Assembly (NCBI RefSeq): GCF_051251085.1
Contig: NZ_JBPCZH010000004.1
Span: 1-64,000, forward strand
Source of the DNA: Cernens ardua
GTDB lineage: Bacteria; Pseudomonadota; Gammaproteobacteria; Pseudomonadales; Halomonadaceae
Direction: 5' to 3'
Length of the DNA: 64,000 bases
Made by a program: the position numbers and the translations under genes. Of this stretch, positions 17,197-26,241 are shown piece by piece (within the stretch, counting starts at the first letter, position 1; the number at the start of each line of letters is the position of its first letter). The notes beneath the pieces were generated by a model. It had not been told where the DNA came from. It searched no databases and saw nothing but the letters and a program-made list of their open reading frames with translations.

Positions 17197-18372
17197 ATGA
17201 AAAACGATCATTTATCATTATTGCGATGCGGTCTGGTTGCTGCGATTTTAGGTGCAACAGTTTATTCAAATGTGGCCAATGCAGATGTCACACTCTTGAA
17301 GGAAGGCCAGGGCTCTTCTTTTTTCAACCCGTTGAGCCTTTCCATTGGTGGTCGTGCTGAGCTCGGTTTTCAAAACCAGATGGGAGGGGTAGACCACGGG
17401 TCAGTAACTCACCGGGGTTGGGCTGATGACTCCGATTACCACGCCGATGCCATATACCGCTTGAATAATGACTGGTCACTCCTGGGCTACTACGAAATGA
17501 CTGCCAGCTGGTTCAAGGCGTTGGGTTGGAATCACCATACTTACCGAAATCGTGGAGGAGACGATACCTATACACGTCAACTCTATGTGGGTATTTCCAA
17601 CAAAAAATGGGGAACCCTGACCTACGGCAAGCAATGGAATGCCTATTATCCTGCCGTGGCCTCCAAACCTGATATATGGGTCAATGATAATGGCGCGGTA
17701 GGGCCTAGTGACGGTATCGACGGGCAAGGTTCATACGATGGCTCATACCGAGCCAAGAATATGATCAACTATAAAAATACCTTTGGTCCGGTCACGCTAT
17801 ATACCACAGTGGCGCTGCCGGCTACGGCTTATTATCTGCACTCGGAAGGAATCAACCGCTACAAGCGTAGAGGCGGTGGGGCCATTGGTATCAATTATCA
17901 GATCACCAATGACCTGGCCTGGGGATTGGCATACAGCAACATCAAGGCTAATCTGTATTCAGAAGAGGGTCATACCAATACCTACCATCAGCAAATGACG
18001 GGGACCGGATTCTCCTGGGCACCGGGTAATTGGAAATTCGCAGGCTCACTGGGGTATTTCACCGATTTCGTGCCAAATCATCGCTACAATAGCGCACGCA
18101 ATTATTTCAGCCACTCCGCTTACGGCTACGAGTACTACGCGGGCTATACCATCCCCGTACAATCCAGCGTTCTCAAGGCGGTGCTTCCCTATGTGGCCGG
18201 GGCCTCCATGCATGGGCAAAAGTTCTCAACCAATGATCAATTTATCGGTTTGAGCACAACACTGGCGTATAACACCAATATCATCATTGAGCACCAGTTT
18301 GCCCATAGCACGGGCATGGACAAGGCAGATCACCCCAGTGCGACACACATTCGTCTTATCTACAACTTCTAG
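17197..18372 (+). CDS. General outer-membrane porin (OmpC/OmpF-like)
   Basis: 391 residues. A signal peptide ends around NVANADV. The mature protein shows alternating amphipathic strands typical of 16-stranded trimeric porins (SIGGRAELGFQNQ, LYVGISNKKWGTLTYGKQWN, NMINYKNTFGPVTLYT, AIGINYQITNDLAWGLAYS) and ends in the C-terminal Phe (IRLIYNF) recognised by the Bam machinery. The GTLTYGKQ segment and the loop-3-like region following it are characteristic of the Gram-negative porin family. It allows passive diffusion of small solutes. Single-gene unit with a long leader and a strong terminator. Confidence 0.92.
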   Translation: MKNDHLSLLRCGLVAAILGATVYSNVANADVTLLKEGQGSSFFNPLSLSIGGRAELGFQNQMGGVDHGSVTHRGWADDSDYHADAIYRLNNDWSLLGYYEMTASWFKALGWNHHTYRNRGGDDTYTRQLYVGISNKKWGTLTYGKQWNAYYPAVASKPDIWVNDNGAVGPSDGIDGQGSYDGSYRAKNMINYKNTFGPVTLYTTVALPATAYYLHSEGINRYKRRGGGAIGINYQITNDLAWGLAYSNIKANLYSEEGHTNTYHQQMTGTGFSWAPGNWKFAGSLGYFTDFVPNHRYNSARNYFSHSAYGYEYYAGYTIPVQSSVLKAVLPYVAGASMHGQKFSTNDQFIGLSTTLAYNTNIIIEHQFAHSTGMDKADHPSATHIRLIYNF

Positions 18373-18494
18373 GTCTACAACTTCCAGTACGCTCCGATGT
18401 CAGGTTATTTTAAACCGGCCATAGGTAGCATAAAGCTTAAGCAACAACAGAAAATGTGAACATGGATGTTCAACGTAGACTGAACGCAACCATT

Positions 18495-18524
18495 AGAGGG
18501 CCCCACGTGGGGCCCTCTTACTTT
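18495..18524 (+). terminator. Terminator of the porin gene
   Basis: A 24-nt perfect palindrome (AGAGGGCCCCAC and its complement, GC-rich stem of at least 10 bp with an ACGT loop) followed by TACTTTTAA, about 120 nt after the porin stop. Confidence 0.75.
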
Positions 18525-18588
18525 TAACGCAAGATATTCAATAACCTCTGCGTTTACAGTAGCGTATGCTGCTTCTCTTTTTCAGTGA

Positions 18589-18885
18589 TTAATGGGGCGC
18601 GAGCAAGGTATCCATCACTGAATTGTGATCCCCACCCTGTGAGAGATGTTTTTGGTACCAAGTGACCAAAAGCCCCGCCAAATTGGATTCAGGCCCCTGC
18701 GTAATTACCTCGACAGGAAGATCACTCGCCTTACAGACCTGCTCGATAATATCCAGATTGAAACGCAGCCGCCCTTCGTCCGTCATTTCCAACTTGAGAT
18801 CATCGAATGAGATGCCAGGCGGTATGGTGATACCTTTTTGTGATTTTTCAGTATTAGGATCTTCCGGGGAGTGTGACGATGTCAT
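18589..18885 (-). CDS. Small cytoplasmic hypothetical protein
   Basis: 98 residues with no signal peptide or membrane segment. The N-terminus is polar (MTSSHSPEDPNTEKSQKG) and the rest looks folded: FDDLKLEMTDEGRLRFNLDIIEQVC, then PESNLAGLLVTWYQKHL. The start ATG 18885 has GAGG 6 nt upstream, and the codon use looks like its neighbours, so it is probably real. I recognise no family. It is convergent with the porin gene and divergent from argC. Confidence 0.65.
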   Translation of the reverse strand: MTSSHSPEDPNTEKSQKGITIPPGISFDDLKLEMTDEGRLRFNLDIIEQVCKASDLPVEVITQGPESNLAGLLVTWYQKHLSQGGDHNSVMDTLLAPH

Positions 18886-19071
18886 ATTTTACCTCGTTCA
18901 GGCATTAATAATGTAGGAGCGTGTAATGGCTACTACTTTGCAGTGAGGTTGCCCAGGATGCAAATGTGACAAATAGTAAACAGATGGGTAGCACCTCACC
19001 AGTGATACGCGGTATAACAGTCATACGCTATGTGCTTACCACACCACTCACCCTTCACTAGAAGCATCATT

Positions 19072-20022
19072 ATGGCATACAAGGTTTTTGTTGACGGACA
19101 ATCGGGCACCACTGGACTGCGCTTACTGGATTATCTGAAGCAACATCCGGATGTGGATATTCTCTACATTGATGAAGACAAACGAAGAGACGCCAAGGAA
19201 CGGGCTCGATTACTCAATGCTGCAGATGTTGCCTTTTTATGCTTACCGGATGAAGCGTCGAAAGAAGCGGTTAGTCTGATCGACAACGAGACGACCTGTG
19301 TCATCGATGCCAGCACAGCTTTCCGAACAAATGATGACTGGGTGTACGGGCTACCTGAGCTCACTAAAGAACAACGTAGCTACATTCGCAACAGCAAACG
19401 CATTGCCAACCCGGGATGCCATGCTTCTGCATTTATTCTATTAGTGAGGCCTTTGGTTGATGCCGGACTACTACCTTCAGATTTTCCTTTGAGCGCTTAT
19501 TCTTTGACAGGATACAGTGGTGGAGGCAAGAACATGATTGCAGACTACCAAAAGGAAGAGAATGGGCAGCGCGATAGTAAATTGGATAGCCCTCGGCCGT
19601 ATGCACTTGGCCTGAAACATAAACATTTACCAGAAATGCGTACCCATGGCCATTTAGCGGCTGAGCCCATTTTTACGCCAATCGTTGGTGCAAACCTGCA
19701 AGGACTATCGGTACAGATTCCGCTTCCCTTGAAACAGCTTGATCTCTCTCCAGAAGCGATCATAAAGGCCTATCAAAAACACTACGCCAATGAGCCCTTC
19801 ATACGGGTGTCACCATCTCAGGAAAGCAGTAATAACATTGATGGCGGCTACCTTGATATACAGCACAATAACGGCACTAACGACGTTGATATTCTGATAT
19901 GCGGAAATGAGGAGCAGGCGCTTCTTGTTGCACGCCTGGACAACCTGGGTAAAGGTGCCGCAGGTGCTGCCATTCAAAGCATGAATGTTCATTTGGGACT
20001 GGATGAAAGTACTGCGCTCTAA
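19072..20022 (+). CDS. argC: N-acetyl-gamma-glutamyl-phosphate reductase, type 2
   Basis: 316 residues. It reduces N-acetylglutamyl-5-phosphate to the semialdehyde with NADPH, the third step of arginine synthesis. The N-terminal FVDGQSGTTGLR nucleotide-binding motif, the NPGCHASAF active-site Cys (~118), the TGYSGGGKNMI segment and the short length identify the type-2 (compact) ArgC branch rather than the ~345-residue type 1. ATG 19072 is preferred over the upstream in-frame ATG 19030 because it begins directly at the Rossmann strand; its ribosome site is weak. No other arg gene is adjacent. Confidence 0.92.
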   Translation: MAYKVFVDGQSGTTGLRLLDYLKQHPDVDILYIDEDKRRDAKERARLLNAADVAFLCLPDEASKEAVSLIDNETTCVIDASTAFRTNDDWVYGLPELTKEQRSYIRNSKRIANPGCHASAFILLVRPLVDAGLLPSDFPLSAYSLTGYSGGGKNMIADYQKEENGQRDSKLDSPRPYALGLKHKHLPEMRTHGHLAAEPIFTPIVGANLQGLSVQIPLPLKQLDLSPEAIIKAYQKHYANEPFIRVSPSQESSNNIDGGYLDIQHNNGTNDVDILICGNEEQALLVARLDNLGKGAAGAAIQSMNVHLGLDESTAL

Positions 20023-20259
20023 TACCACGATGATGCCGTAATCAGATCAAGGAACCTTCTTTCATATTGGAAAAAGCCATATAACAATAAGTTAGCTCTC
20101 TGCTACTATTCGTTTCTGAATCACTGCCCTACAACTATTACCTGAAAGCTGCTACGCGGAAATAGTGAACGAAACATCGTGTTCACGATACGTTTTCAGG
20201 TATAGACAGGGGGTTGTTATAACTCGGATCTACTCCGGCTTGGCATTGTGGGAAGAAAC

Positions 20260-20919
20260 ATGGCTTTTTACCTCTTTATCATCATCAAGTTTATCATCGG
20301 GTTTGTGGTCGTTATCACGCACCTCAATCTGTCCGGCAAAACGCAACTAGCTCAAATGACGCCCGTAGACTTCATCGGCAACTTTGTACTGGGCGGTATT
20401 ATTGGAGGCGTTATTTATACGAGTGCCATCCCGTTGTATCAGTATGTCATCGTTCTACTGATTGGCGTTTCAATGATTTCAATCCTCAATTTTGTCAGCA
20501 AGCATCTATTCTTTTTCCGCGATATCACGATAGGCAACCCGATTCCCATCATCGATAAGGGAAAGTTCGTGATGGAGAATATTCTGGAGAAACACAACAA
20601 AATCGACATCATCAATGTTGCCTCACAGCTCCACTCTCAAGGCATTTACTCTTTCCAGAGAGTCAGCTATGCACAGATCGAGCCCAGTGGTCAGCTGACA
20701 GCCATTGTAGATAGTGAAGAACGGCCTTCCGTACTGGTCATGCAGGATGGGAAAATCCGTGATTCAGAACTGGAGAGTATCGAAAAATCCAAAGAGTGGC
20801 TAGAAAACAAGATAAAGGCACATAAAATCGACCCCGAACAGGTTTTCCTGGCCGAATTTTGGGAAGATACTCTCAGCTTTATCATGAGGGATGCTCAAAT
20901 CATACGCACCGCTGCATAA
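20260..20919 (+). CDS. DUF421 (YetF-like) membrane protein
   Basis: 219 residues. Three N-terminal membrane helices (residues ~3-80; LTQMTPVDFIGNFVLGGIIGG-like segment) precede the conserved DUF421/YetF cytoplasmic domain: PIPIIDKGKFVMENILEKH, VASQLHSQGIYSFQRVSYAQIEPSGQL and SVLVMQDGKI. The family is widespread in Bacillus and proteobacteria with no established reaction. ATG 20260 is preferred, with GGGAAG 7 nt upstream; an in-frame GTG at 20248 is the alternative. Single-gene unit; an 11-bp hairpin follows at 20934-20970. Confidence 0.85.
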   Translation: MAFYLFIIIKFIIGFVVVITHLNLSGKTQLAQMTPVDFIGNFVLGGIIGGVIYTSAIPLYQYVIVLLIGVSMISILNFVSKHLFFFRDITIGNPIPIIDKGKFVMENILEKHNKIDIINVASQLHSQGIYSFQRVSYAQIEPSGQLTAIVDSEERPSVLVMQDGKIRDSELESIEKSKEWLENKIKAHKIDPEQVFLAEFWEDTLSFIMRDAQIIRTAA

Positions 20920-20933
20920 GTCTCCGGTGGATT

Positions 20934-20970
20934 ACCGTATCCATATTCAGTATTTCGTGATGGATACGGT
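20934..20970 (+). terminator. Hairpin after the DUF421 gene
   Basis: A perfect 11-bp stem ACCGTATCCAT / ATGGATACGGT with a 15-nt loop, 15 nt after the stop codon. No T tract follows, so it may act as a terminator or as an mRNA 3' stabiliser. Confidence 0.5.
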
Positions 20971-21103
20971 GCCTCCTGCTTCTATATACCTGCTTATCTA
21001 TAAAAGTGTCATGTGCCGAACAATAAGTGTACGAGGCATATCAAAAAGAGGGCTTTTCTTCAGCGGTGATATATCACACAACGACCTGGTTACCGTGGTT
21101 GAG

Positions 21104-21964
21104 CTATGGCTTCATCATTCGCTCAATCAATGGGGCTGATACGTTGCCTCGCTGCCAAATGGCCCCCACGCGGGGGAATTCGACGCCCATATCTGGTAGA
21201 TGCTGGGCCACTACATTGGACAGAGTAGCCGCCACACCTGAAAAACCTTGCGGTAAAACAGCAATACAACGCCCCTGAGCAACCATCAATAAAAGCGTCA
21301 TGACGGAATCCGCTTCCACATTAATACGGATGTCCATGGTTAATTGATCCTGAATACAGGAAATCCAACGCTGACGTTGCATGTCACTACTCAAAACGCC
21401 ATGAGGATAGTTTTCGAGCATTTTCCACTGCACGACATCCGGCAACTCATGATGCGTTGACGAATAAAATATCATCATCCGCTCTGTGAGTAGAGGTCGG
21501 ATTACAAACTCTTCCGACAAGGCATGGGTCGCTTCTATATAACCAATTCCAAGATCAACCGTACGCTGCTCAAGTGCCAATAAAAGCGCTGACATCGAGT
21601 ACTCACGCAATTCAAGGGTAGTCACTTCCGCAGAATGATGCGACCACTGAATGACATCTGCCATGGCGCTCGGGATGGTTCCGATCGTCAATGGGCCAGA
21701 GCACTCAAACGAGGATGTCAGCGAACCAGTAAGTGCCGCATATTCACGTAATATTCGTCTTGCATGTTCAAGAATACGATTCCCTTCCGGTGTGAAACGC
21801 TCAAAATATTTACCTCGCTTTACCAGGGGATAGCCCAACTCCAACTCGAGCTGCTTGATGCGTGCTGACAAAGTGGGTTGAGTAACCTGACACCGCTTGG
21901 CTGCACGACCGAAATGATGCTCTCGAGCCAATGCATCAAGAAACTGTAACTGACGATGATCCAT
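21104..21964 (-). CDS. LysR-family transcriptional regulator
   Basis: 286 residues. An N-terminal winged helix-turn-helix (LQFLDALAREHHFGRAAKRCQVTQPTLSARIKQLE, residues ~5-40) is followed by a periplasmic-binding-like effector domain (from ~88). The start ATG 21964 has AGGA 7 nt upstream. It lies 22 nt downstream of the enolase-like gene on the same strand, so the two are probably co-transcribed. LysR proteins usually sit divergently from their targets, so this arrangement is unusual. The likely operator is the 15-bp inverted repeat upstream of the enolase-like gene. The effector is unknown. Confidence 0.9.
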   Translation of the reverse strand: MDHRQLQFLDALAREHHFGRAAKRCQVTQPTLSARIKQLELELGYPLVKRGKYFERFTPEGNRILEHARRILREYAALTGSLTSSFECSGPLTIGTIPSAMADVIQWSHHSAEVTTLELREYSMSALLLALEQRTVDLGIGYIEATHALSEEFVIRPLLTERMMIFYSSTHHELPDVVQWKMLENYPHGVLSSDMQRQRWISCIQDQLTMDIRINVEADSVMTLLLMVAQGRCIAVLPQGFSGVAATLSNVVAQHLPDMGVEFPRVGAIWQRGNVSAPLIERMMKP

Positions 21965-21986
21965 GTATGTTTCCTAACCTACTGAT

Positions 21987-23054
21987 TCATATAACGATAG
22001 AGGGCTGCATGGTATTTAGAAATGAGGCAGAAGGACGTATGCCAAACCCTGCCTCTTCCCCCGTTACCAGCTCGCCCTGTTCATTGACATATATGCCTGT
22101 ATCGAAGTCGTTGTGCAGTTTCTCAAGGAGGGGGATATCAACCCAGCAAGGGACTTCCGACAGACAGGCTAAATGTAGATTTGCCGCAAAGGTGAGTGGA
22201 TCATGCATTCCCCGCAGCATCGGATAGACGCCATTGAGAGAGGCAGCATGAATCAGCATGGCTGTTTTTTGAAAGCCGATCTCGGACATACTGCTTAATG
22301 CAATATTGTCGACACACTTATCCGTGATCAGAGAGTGGCTATTCTTAATCGAAATTGAGCTTTTCGCCGTGCCAATCCTTATAAGGGTTGAATCCGACAA
22401 GGTTCGTAGCTCATAACGCTCATCAGGAAAAAAATTGACTTCGAGAAGATTGATGTTGAGCGACTCCATCCAGGAAACCGCTCGTTTCGCCCATTTGAGA
22501 GAGGTATACCGGGTAACCGGAAGCGAGAGAAAAAACTTTTTCCCGTGAGGACATAATAAACTCAGCTCATATATCTGCGTTTTGAAGCATTCAAAATCAT
22601 CTTCATCCACATTAATTAAACAAAACCGAATCGCTTTACAGTATTCGAGCTTAAGACGAAGTATCTGCTCATTGATGGACTTATTACAATCTATTGCCAG
22701 GTTAACGCAGGCATGGGGTGCCGGGTCTGAAATGCCTCCCAACAACTGGTAGACAGGGAGCCCGGTAAAGTGCCCGAGGATATCCCAGAGAGCAATTTCA
22801 ATCGCTGAAATAACATGGTGAGCATTGGTGTTATCAGACCAGCTTGAACGTAGTCGTTGGCAAAAGGAAACAACATGAAATGCATTCAGTTGCTGATAAC
22901 TGCTGGCGAGCTCCCTGAGGATGCCAGTTGCTATTTCAGCACCCAAGGCAACAAAGGCATATCCAGCAAGACCTTCATCCGTATTGACCTCGATCAGTGA
23001 ATGAAGGGGCCAGGTGCGGGAAGGAGTATACACACGGATTTCGGAGACTTTCAT
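21987..23054 (-). CDS. Enolase-superfamily (MR/MLE-like) protein lacking catalytic residues
   Basis: 355 residues with the fold pattern of mandelate racemase/muconate lactonising enzymes: an N-terminal capping domain (SLIEVNTDEGLAGYAFVALG, then AIEIALWDILGHFTGLPVYQLLGG) and a C-terminal barrel. The catalytic machinery seems lost. The KxK strand reads AIRFCLINV. The first metal Asp strand (normally DAN) reads FLSLPV. The third metal ligand region (normally AAGES) reads GTAKS. The base-bearing strand has RGM where His is usual. Only the Glu of LLEVNFF remains. It may be a ligand-binding pseudoenzyme, possibly a sensor for the co-transcribed LysR regulator. The alignment was made by eye. Confidence 0.75.
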   Translation of the reverse strand: MKVSEIRVYTPSRTWPLHSLIEVNTDEGLAGYAFVALGAEIATGILRELASSYQQLNAFHVVSFCQRLRSSWSDNTNAHHVISAIEIALWDILGHFTGLPVYQLLGGISDPAPHACVNLAIDCNKSINEQILRLKLEYCKAIRFCLINVDEDDFECFKTQIYELSLLCPHGKKFFLSLPVTRYTSLKWAKRAVSWMESLNINLLEVNFFPDERYELRTLSDSTLIRIGTAKSSISIKNSHSLITDKCVDNIALSSMSEIGFQKTAMLIHAASLNGVYPMLRGMHDPLTFAANLHLACLSEVPCWVDIPLLEKLHNDFDTGIYVNEQGELVTGEEAGFGIRPSASFLNTMQPSIVI

Positions 23055-23429
23055 GTGATGTGACGCTCATAACTCATCAATAGCCCGTAAGAGCAGAATG
23101 CTCTAGCGGTAGCGTTGCCACGCTTTTTTTAATAGTGCCAATCAAATGCAGACAAGAACGGGAGAGTATGAGGTGTTTACCTGTGGATTCATGACTCTTG
23201 AGATATGTGCCAAGAGGAGAGCCATGCTGACTTATAGGTGCCCTGGGTAAAAAGCGCCTCATCCAGGTTGTAAACCGAACAAGACCCCATCTTTTACGCC
23301 GCCAAGGACTACATTCATGCTCGAATCTAAGTTATGAATCAGAAACTTACAACATGAAAGGTGTCATCTTAAACTTTAATGATGGTTTGAATTTAACGCT
23401 TGTTTTATATATCGAGTGATTATCAAGAA
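23055..23429. other. Divergent region enolase-like / S24 regulator
   Basis: 375 nt between divergent genes. It holds the inverted repeat at 23090-23104. A 61-codon minus-strand frame (23077-23262) lacks a ribosome site and protein-like composition and is not called. The segment near 23290-23400 is AT-rich, as expected for the promoter of the S24 regulator. Confidence 0.45.
23090..23104. promoter_or_regulatory. 15-bp inverted repeat upstream of the enolase-like gene, candidate operator
   Basis: AGAGCA-GAA-TGCTCT, a perfect 6-bp dyad with a 3-nt centre, lies 36 nt before the enolase-like start codon. It could be bound by the co-transcribed LysR protein or by the divergent S24-type repressor. 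Confidence 0.4.
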
Positions 23430-24257
23430 ATGTCAGATAAAAAGCTGTCCTGCTTTATTAAAACTGAATCTGGAGTCGCTGAGGGAATGGCCAAACGCAT
23501 TGCGTTGGTGATCAACCATTTCAGGACCAAGATAGCTGCAGCCCAATGTGCAGGTGTCGAAGTTAATACACTAGCGCGATGGTCAGATAATCGACATGAA
23601 CCGAATCCGAGTCTGGTCAATATCGCCAATCTGATGCTAAGTGCCGGGATGTCACTGGACTGGTTGGTGACTGGGGAGGGTGACTGTTACTTGCCAGGTC
23701 GACACCCGAAGATGGGGTATAGTGAATTGAGAGAAGCTTCACCGTACTATTTATCCGACTCATATCATACCAGTGGATATGCCCTGCACTCCATGGGCGA
23801 ACATACCGCACCTCACGATACCCCGCGGACTGAATCGAGGGATTCCGCATCCCTTTTCGGAAAGACACCCGCCAACCATGAATTAATTCCGTTAGAAGTT
23901 TCCCTGGATGGCATACGAAGCACAACATACTTCCCGATTACCCGCCATGAGCTACAAGCGCATGCGCTTACCCGTGAGGGAGTCAAAGCCTTCTGCCTAA
24001 GCGACAATGCCATGGCTCCCGGGTTATCCGCTGGTGCCATCGTTCTGGTCGATACGAATGCGTTACAACCCGCAGGTACAGCCCTCTTCCTGGTTGAGTT
24101 TCATGGTGCTCAGCTGGTACGGCGCTTGCAACGCACTGTCTCGGGCTTGACGTTGATTTGTGATACGCCTTTACTGAAAGATGTCCATGTACCCGAAGAT
24201 GCATTGGATCAGCTCACGGTGATTGGCAAGATCGTTTGGAGTAGCTGCTGGCACTAA
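23430..24257 (+). CDS. XRE-HTH / S24-fold repressor without the Ser-Lys dyad
   Basis: 275 residues. Residues ~20-85 form a Cro/CI-like helix-turn-helix (FRTKIAAAQCAGVEVNTLARWSDNRHEP, then LMLSAGMSLDWLVTGEG). The C-terminus (~190-270) is the LexA/CI-type S24 domain. Where S24 peptidases have GDSM-x-P with the catalytic Ser, this protein has SDNAMAP, and where LVKRLQ carries the catalytic Lys it has LVRRLQ. It should therefore dimerise and bind DNA but not self-cleave. ATG 23430 is preferred over a TTG at 23400. It looks phage-derived, yet no other phage gene is nearby; it is the first gene of a plus-strand run with an SDR and a DUF2236 protein. Confidence 0.8.
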   Translation: MSDKKLSCFIKTESGVAEGMAKRIALVINHFRTKIAAAQCAGVEVNTLARWSDNRHEPNPSLVNIANLMLSAGMSLDWLVTGEGDCYLPGRHPKMGYSELREASPYYLSDSYHTSGYALHSMGEHTAPHDTPRTESRDSASLFGKTPANHELIPLEVSLDGIRSTTYFPITRHELQAHALTREGVKAFCLSDNAMAPGLSAGAIVLVDTNALQPAGTALFLVEFHGAQLVRRLQRTVSGLTLICDTPLLKDVHVPEDALDQLTVIGKIVWSSCWH

Positions 24258-24299
24258 GTGTCTTCGGTAAACATACTCACTTTTGATCAGGAATTAAGT

Positions 24300-25088
24300 A
24301 TGGATTTGGGAATTGAAGGGCGTTGGGCTGTTGTGTGTGCTGCCAGTAAAGGGTTGGGGAAAGGGTGCGCTGAAGCACTGGCCAAGGAAGGCGTCAATCT
24401 TGTTATCAATGCACGTACAGAAGTGCCATTGGAAGAAACTGCCAGAGGCCTTCGTCAACTTGACCCCAGTATTACTGTCATCAGTATTGCGGGAGACATC
24501 ACGCAGCCCGAGACAAGAAACAAGATACTCACCGCCGCCCCCCACGTGGATATTCTGATCAATAATGCAGGTGGCCCACCGCCAGGTGATTTCCGTGACT
24601 GGTCACCTGAGCAGTGGCAACAAGCACTCAACAGCAACATGATTACTCCCATTGAGCTCATCAAAGCCACAGTGGACGCAATGGCCGATAGGGGGTTCGG
24701 ACGGATCATCAATATCACGTCTTCCTCCGTCAAGGCTCCCATTGCGGCACTTGGGCTCTCCAACGGAGCACGCTCCGGGTTAACGGGCTTTGTCGCAGGT
24801 ATCGCCAGGCAGCCAGGTATCGCAGGGCGTAACGTTACTATCAACAATCTTCTCCCGGGAAAGTTTGACACGGACCGCCTTCGCGCCAATTTCGCACATG
24901 CTGCCCAAAAAAACGGGCAATCGGCAGAGAGCATTGCCGCAGCATCCAGCCAGGGAATTCCTGCCAGACGCTTCGGTACCGCTGAAGAGTTTGGTACTTT
25001 TTGCGCCTTTTTATGTAGTGAACAGGCAGGTTATTTCACCGCACAAAACGTTTTATTGGATGGAGGCAGCTATCCCGGCACTTTTTGA
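24300..25088 (+). CDS. Short-chain dehydrogenase-like protein with atypical active site
   Basis: 262 residues with the SDR Rossmann fold (N-terminal AVVCAASKGLGKGCAEAL; ILINNAGGPPPGDF; C-terminal ENVLLDGG-like NVLLDGGSYPG). The usual Tyr-xxx-Lys is replaced: the aligned segment reads GLSNGARSGLTG, giving Ser and Arg at those positions, while the Ser of ITSSS is kept. This corresponds to the known BKR-like SDR subgroup whose catalytic tetrad does not match. The reaction, if any, is unknown. ATG 24300 has AGGA 10 nt upstream. The gene follows the S24 regulator by 42 nt, suggesting co-transcription. Confidence 0.85.
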   Translation: MDLGIEGRWAVVCAASKGLGKGCAEALAKEGVNLVINARTEVPLEETARGLRQLDPSITVISIAGDITQPETRNKILTAAPHVDILINNAGGPPPGDFRDWSPEQWQQALNSNMITPIELIKATVDAMADRGFGRIINITSSSVKAPIAALGLSNGARSGLTGFVAGIARQPGIAGRNVTINNLLPGKFDTDRLRANFAHAAQKNGQSAESIAAASSQGIPARRFGTAEEFGTFCAFLCSEQAGYFTAQNVLLDGGSYPGTF

Positions 25089-25162
25089 TATAGGAAAGTG
25101 GCATGTACAGGTATCATTCATGAGGCCCAACCAGATAACCAGCGAATTAACGGCCATTGCCC

Positions 25163-26056
25163 ATGTTTATGCCGACAAGCCTGAAACGTAGCATTGATCA
25201 ACGTGTCGCCAATCTTACCGGTCGCACATCCAGATCCATTGATTATTCGCACCCGATAGGGGACCCTGGGCTATTCGGCCCTGAAAGTGCTGTATGGCGA
25301 GTCCATGGAGATTTTGTTTCCATGCTGTGCGGCGGTGTCGGCGCACTATTATTACAAATGCTCCACCCGCTTGCTCTCTCTGGTGTTTGGGATCATTCAA
25401 CATTTCGCGAAGATATGATGGGACGCCTACGCCGCACCAGCCAATTTATTGCGGTAACAACGTATGGCAGCCGGCAGGATGCCCAATCGGCAATAGCCCA
25501 TGTGCGCCACATACATTCGTTCATCAAGGGAACGTCGCCAGATGGACAAGCCTATCACGCTGATGATCCCGAGTTGCTTTGTTGGGTACACGTAGCCGAA
25601 ATGAGCCGCTTTCTGGCCGCTTATATGCGATATTGTGAGCCGACTCTCAGCCTTGATGTTCAGGATGCCTATTATCGTGAAAGCGCACGTATCGCCCTTG
25701 CGTTGGGGGCTGAATCTGTCCCTGCATCGACCGCTGAGGTAGCCGTTTATCTCGAAGAAATGAGGCCACAGCTTAGCTGTGATGACCGGACTCGGGAAGT
25801 GGCCCGCATACTTCAGGAAGCGGGACCGGAAGACACTTTCGGGCGAATGGCAGGTCAACTATTCATGCGTGGTGGTATTGATTTATTACCCCAATGGGCA
25901 ATAGATGCGCTGGGGTTGCAGCTTTCGTCCATCAAGAGAATGACCGTCAGAAAAAGCCTTCGTGTATTACGCCCCATCGTAACATCTTCCGTGACAGGAA
26001 CGGCGAGTGAACTCGCACATGAAAGAGTAGGTGCTTCCAAGGCAGTAAGGATATAG
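25163..26056 (+). CDS. DUF2236 / MpaB-type oxygenase-like protein
   Basis: 297 residues. The DUF2236 pattern is clear: ALLLQMLHPLALSGVWDHS, RRTSQFIAVTTYGSRQDAQ, AIAHVRHIHSFIKG, DPELLCWVHVAEMSRF. This family includes fungal MpaB and the rubber oxygenase Lcp, which bind b-type heme through His residues in these helices. Candidate ligands here are the His in LHPLAL and those in HVRHIH. The bacterial members mostly have no known substrate. It starts 75 nt after the SDR gene; the ribosome site is weak and TTG 25157 is an alternative start. Confidence 0.82.
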   Translation: MFMPTSLKRSIDQRVANLTGRTSRSIDYSHPIGDPGLFGPESAVWRVHGDFVSMLCGGVGALLLQMLHPLALSGVWDHSTFREDMMGRLRRTSQFIAVTTYGSRQDAQSAIAHVRHIHSFIKGTSPDGQAYHADDPELLCWVHVAEMSRFLAAYMRYCEPTLSLDVQDAYYRESARIALALGAESVPASTAEVAVYLEEMRPQLSCDDRTREVARILQEAGPEDTFGRMAGQLFMRGGIDLLPQWAIDALGLQLSSIKRMTVRKSLRVLRPIVTSSVTGTASELAHERVGASKAVRI

Positions 26057-26241
26057 GACAGCGCTTTTTTACATGGCATTGTCCGCTCAAATCTTGCAGT
26101 AAACAGAAATTTCCTGATATTTGCACACTGTTGGCTCGCCAATATGACACGCTGGCTATTCGAAAACCCACGAACCTGTCATTTTCATTGCTCAAGGAAG
26201 CCCCTTACCCCAGCAGCTTTCTTTAAAACGGAGAATACAGC

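Noticed and set aside
23077..23262. 61-codon minus-strand frame upstream of the enolase-like gene
   Set aside because: Weak composition and no ribosome site; it overlaps the promoter region and the 15-bp dyad.
23430..24257. Prophage remnant
   Set aside because: The S24 repressor-like gene alone suggests phage origin, but no integrase, structural or lysis genes and no att-like repeats are visible around it.
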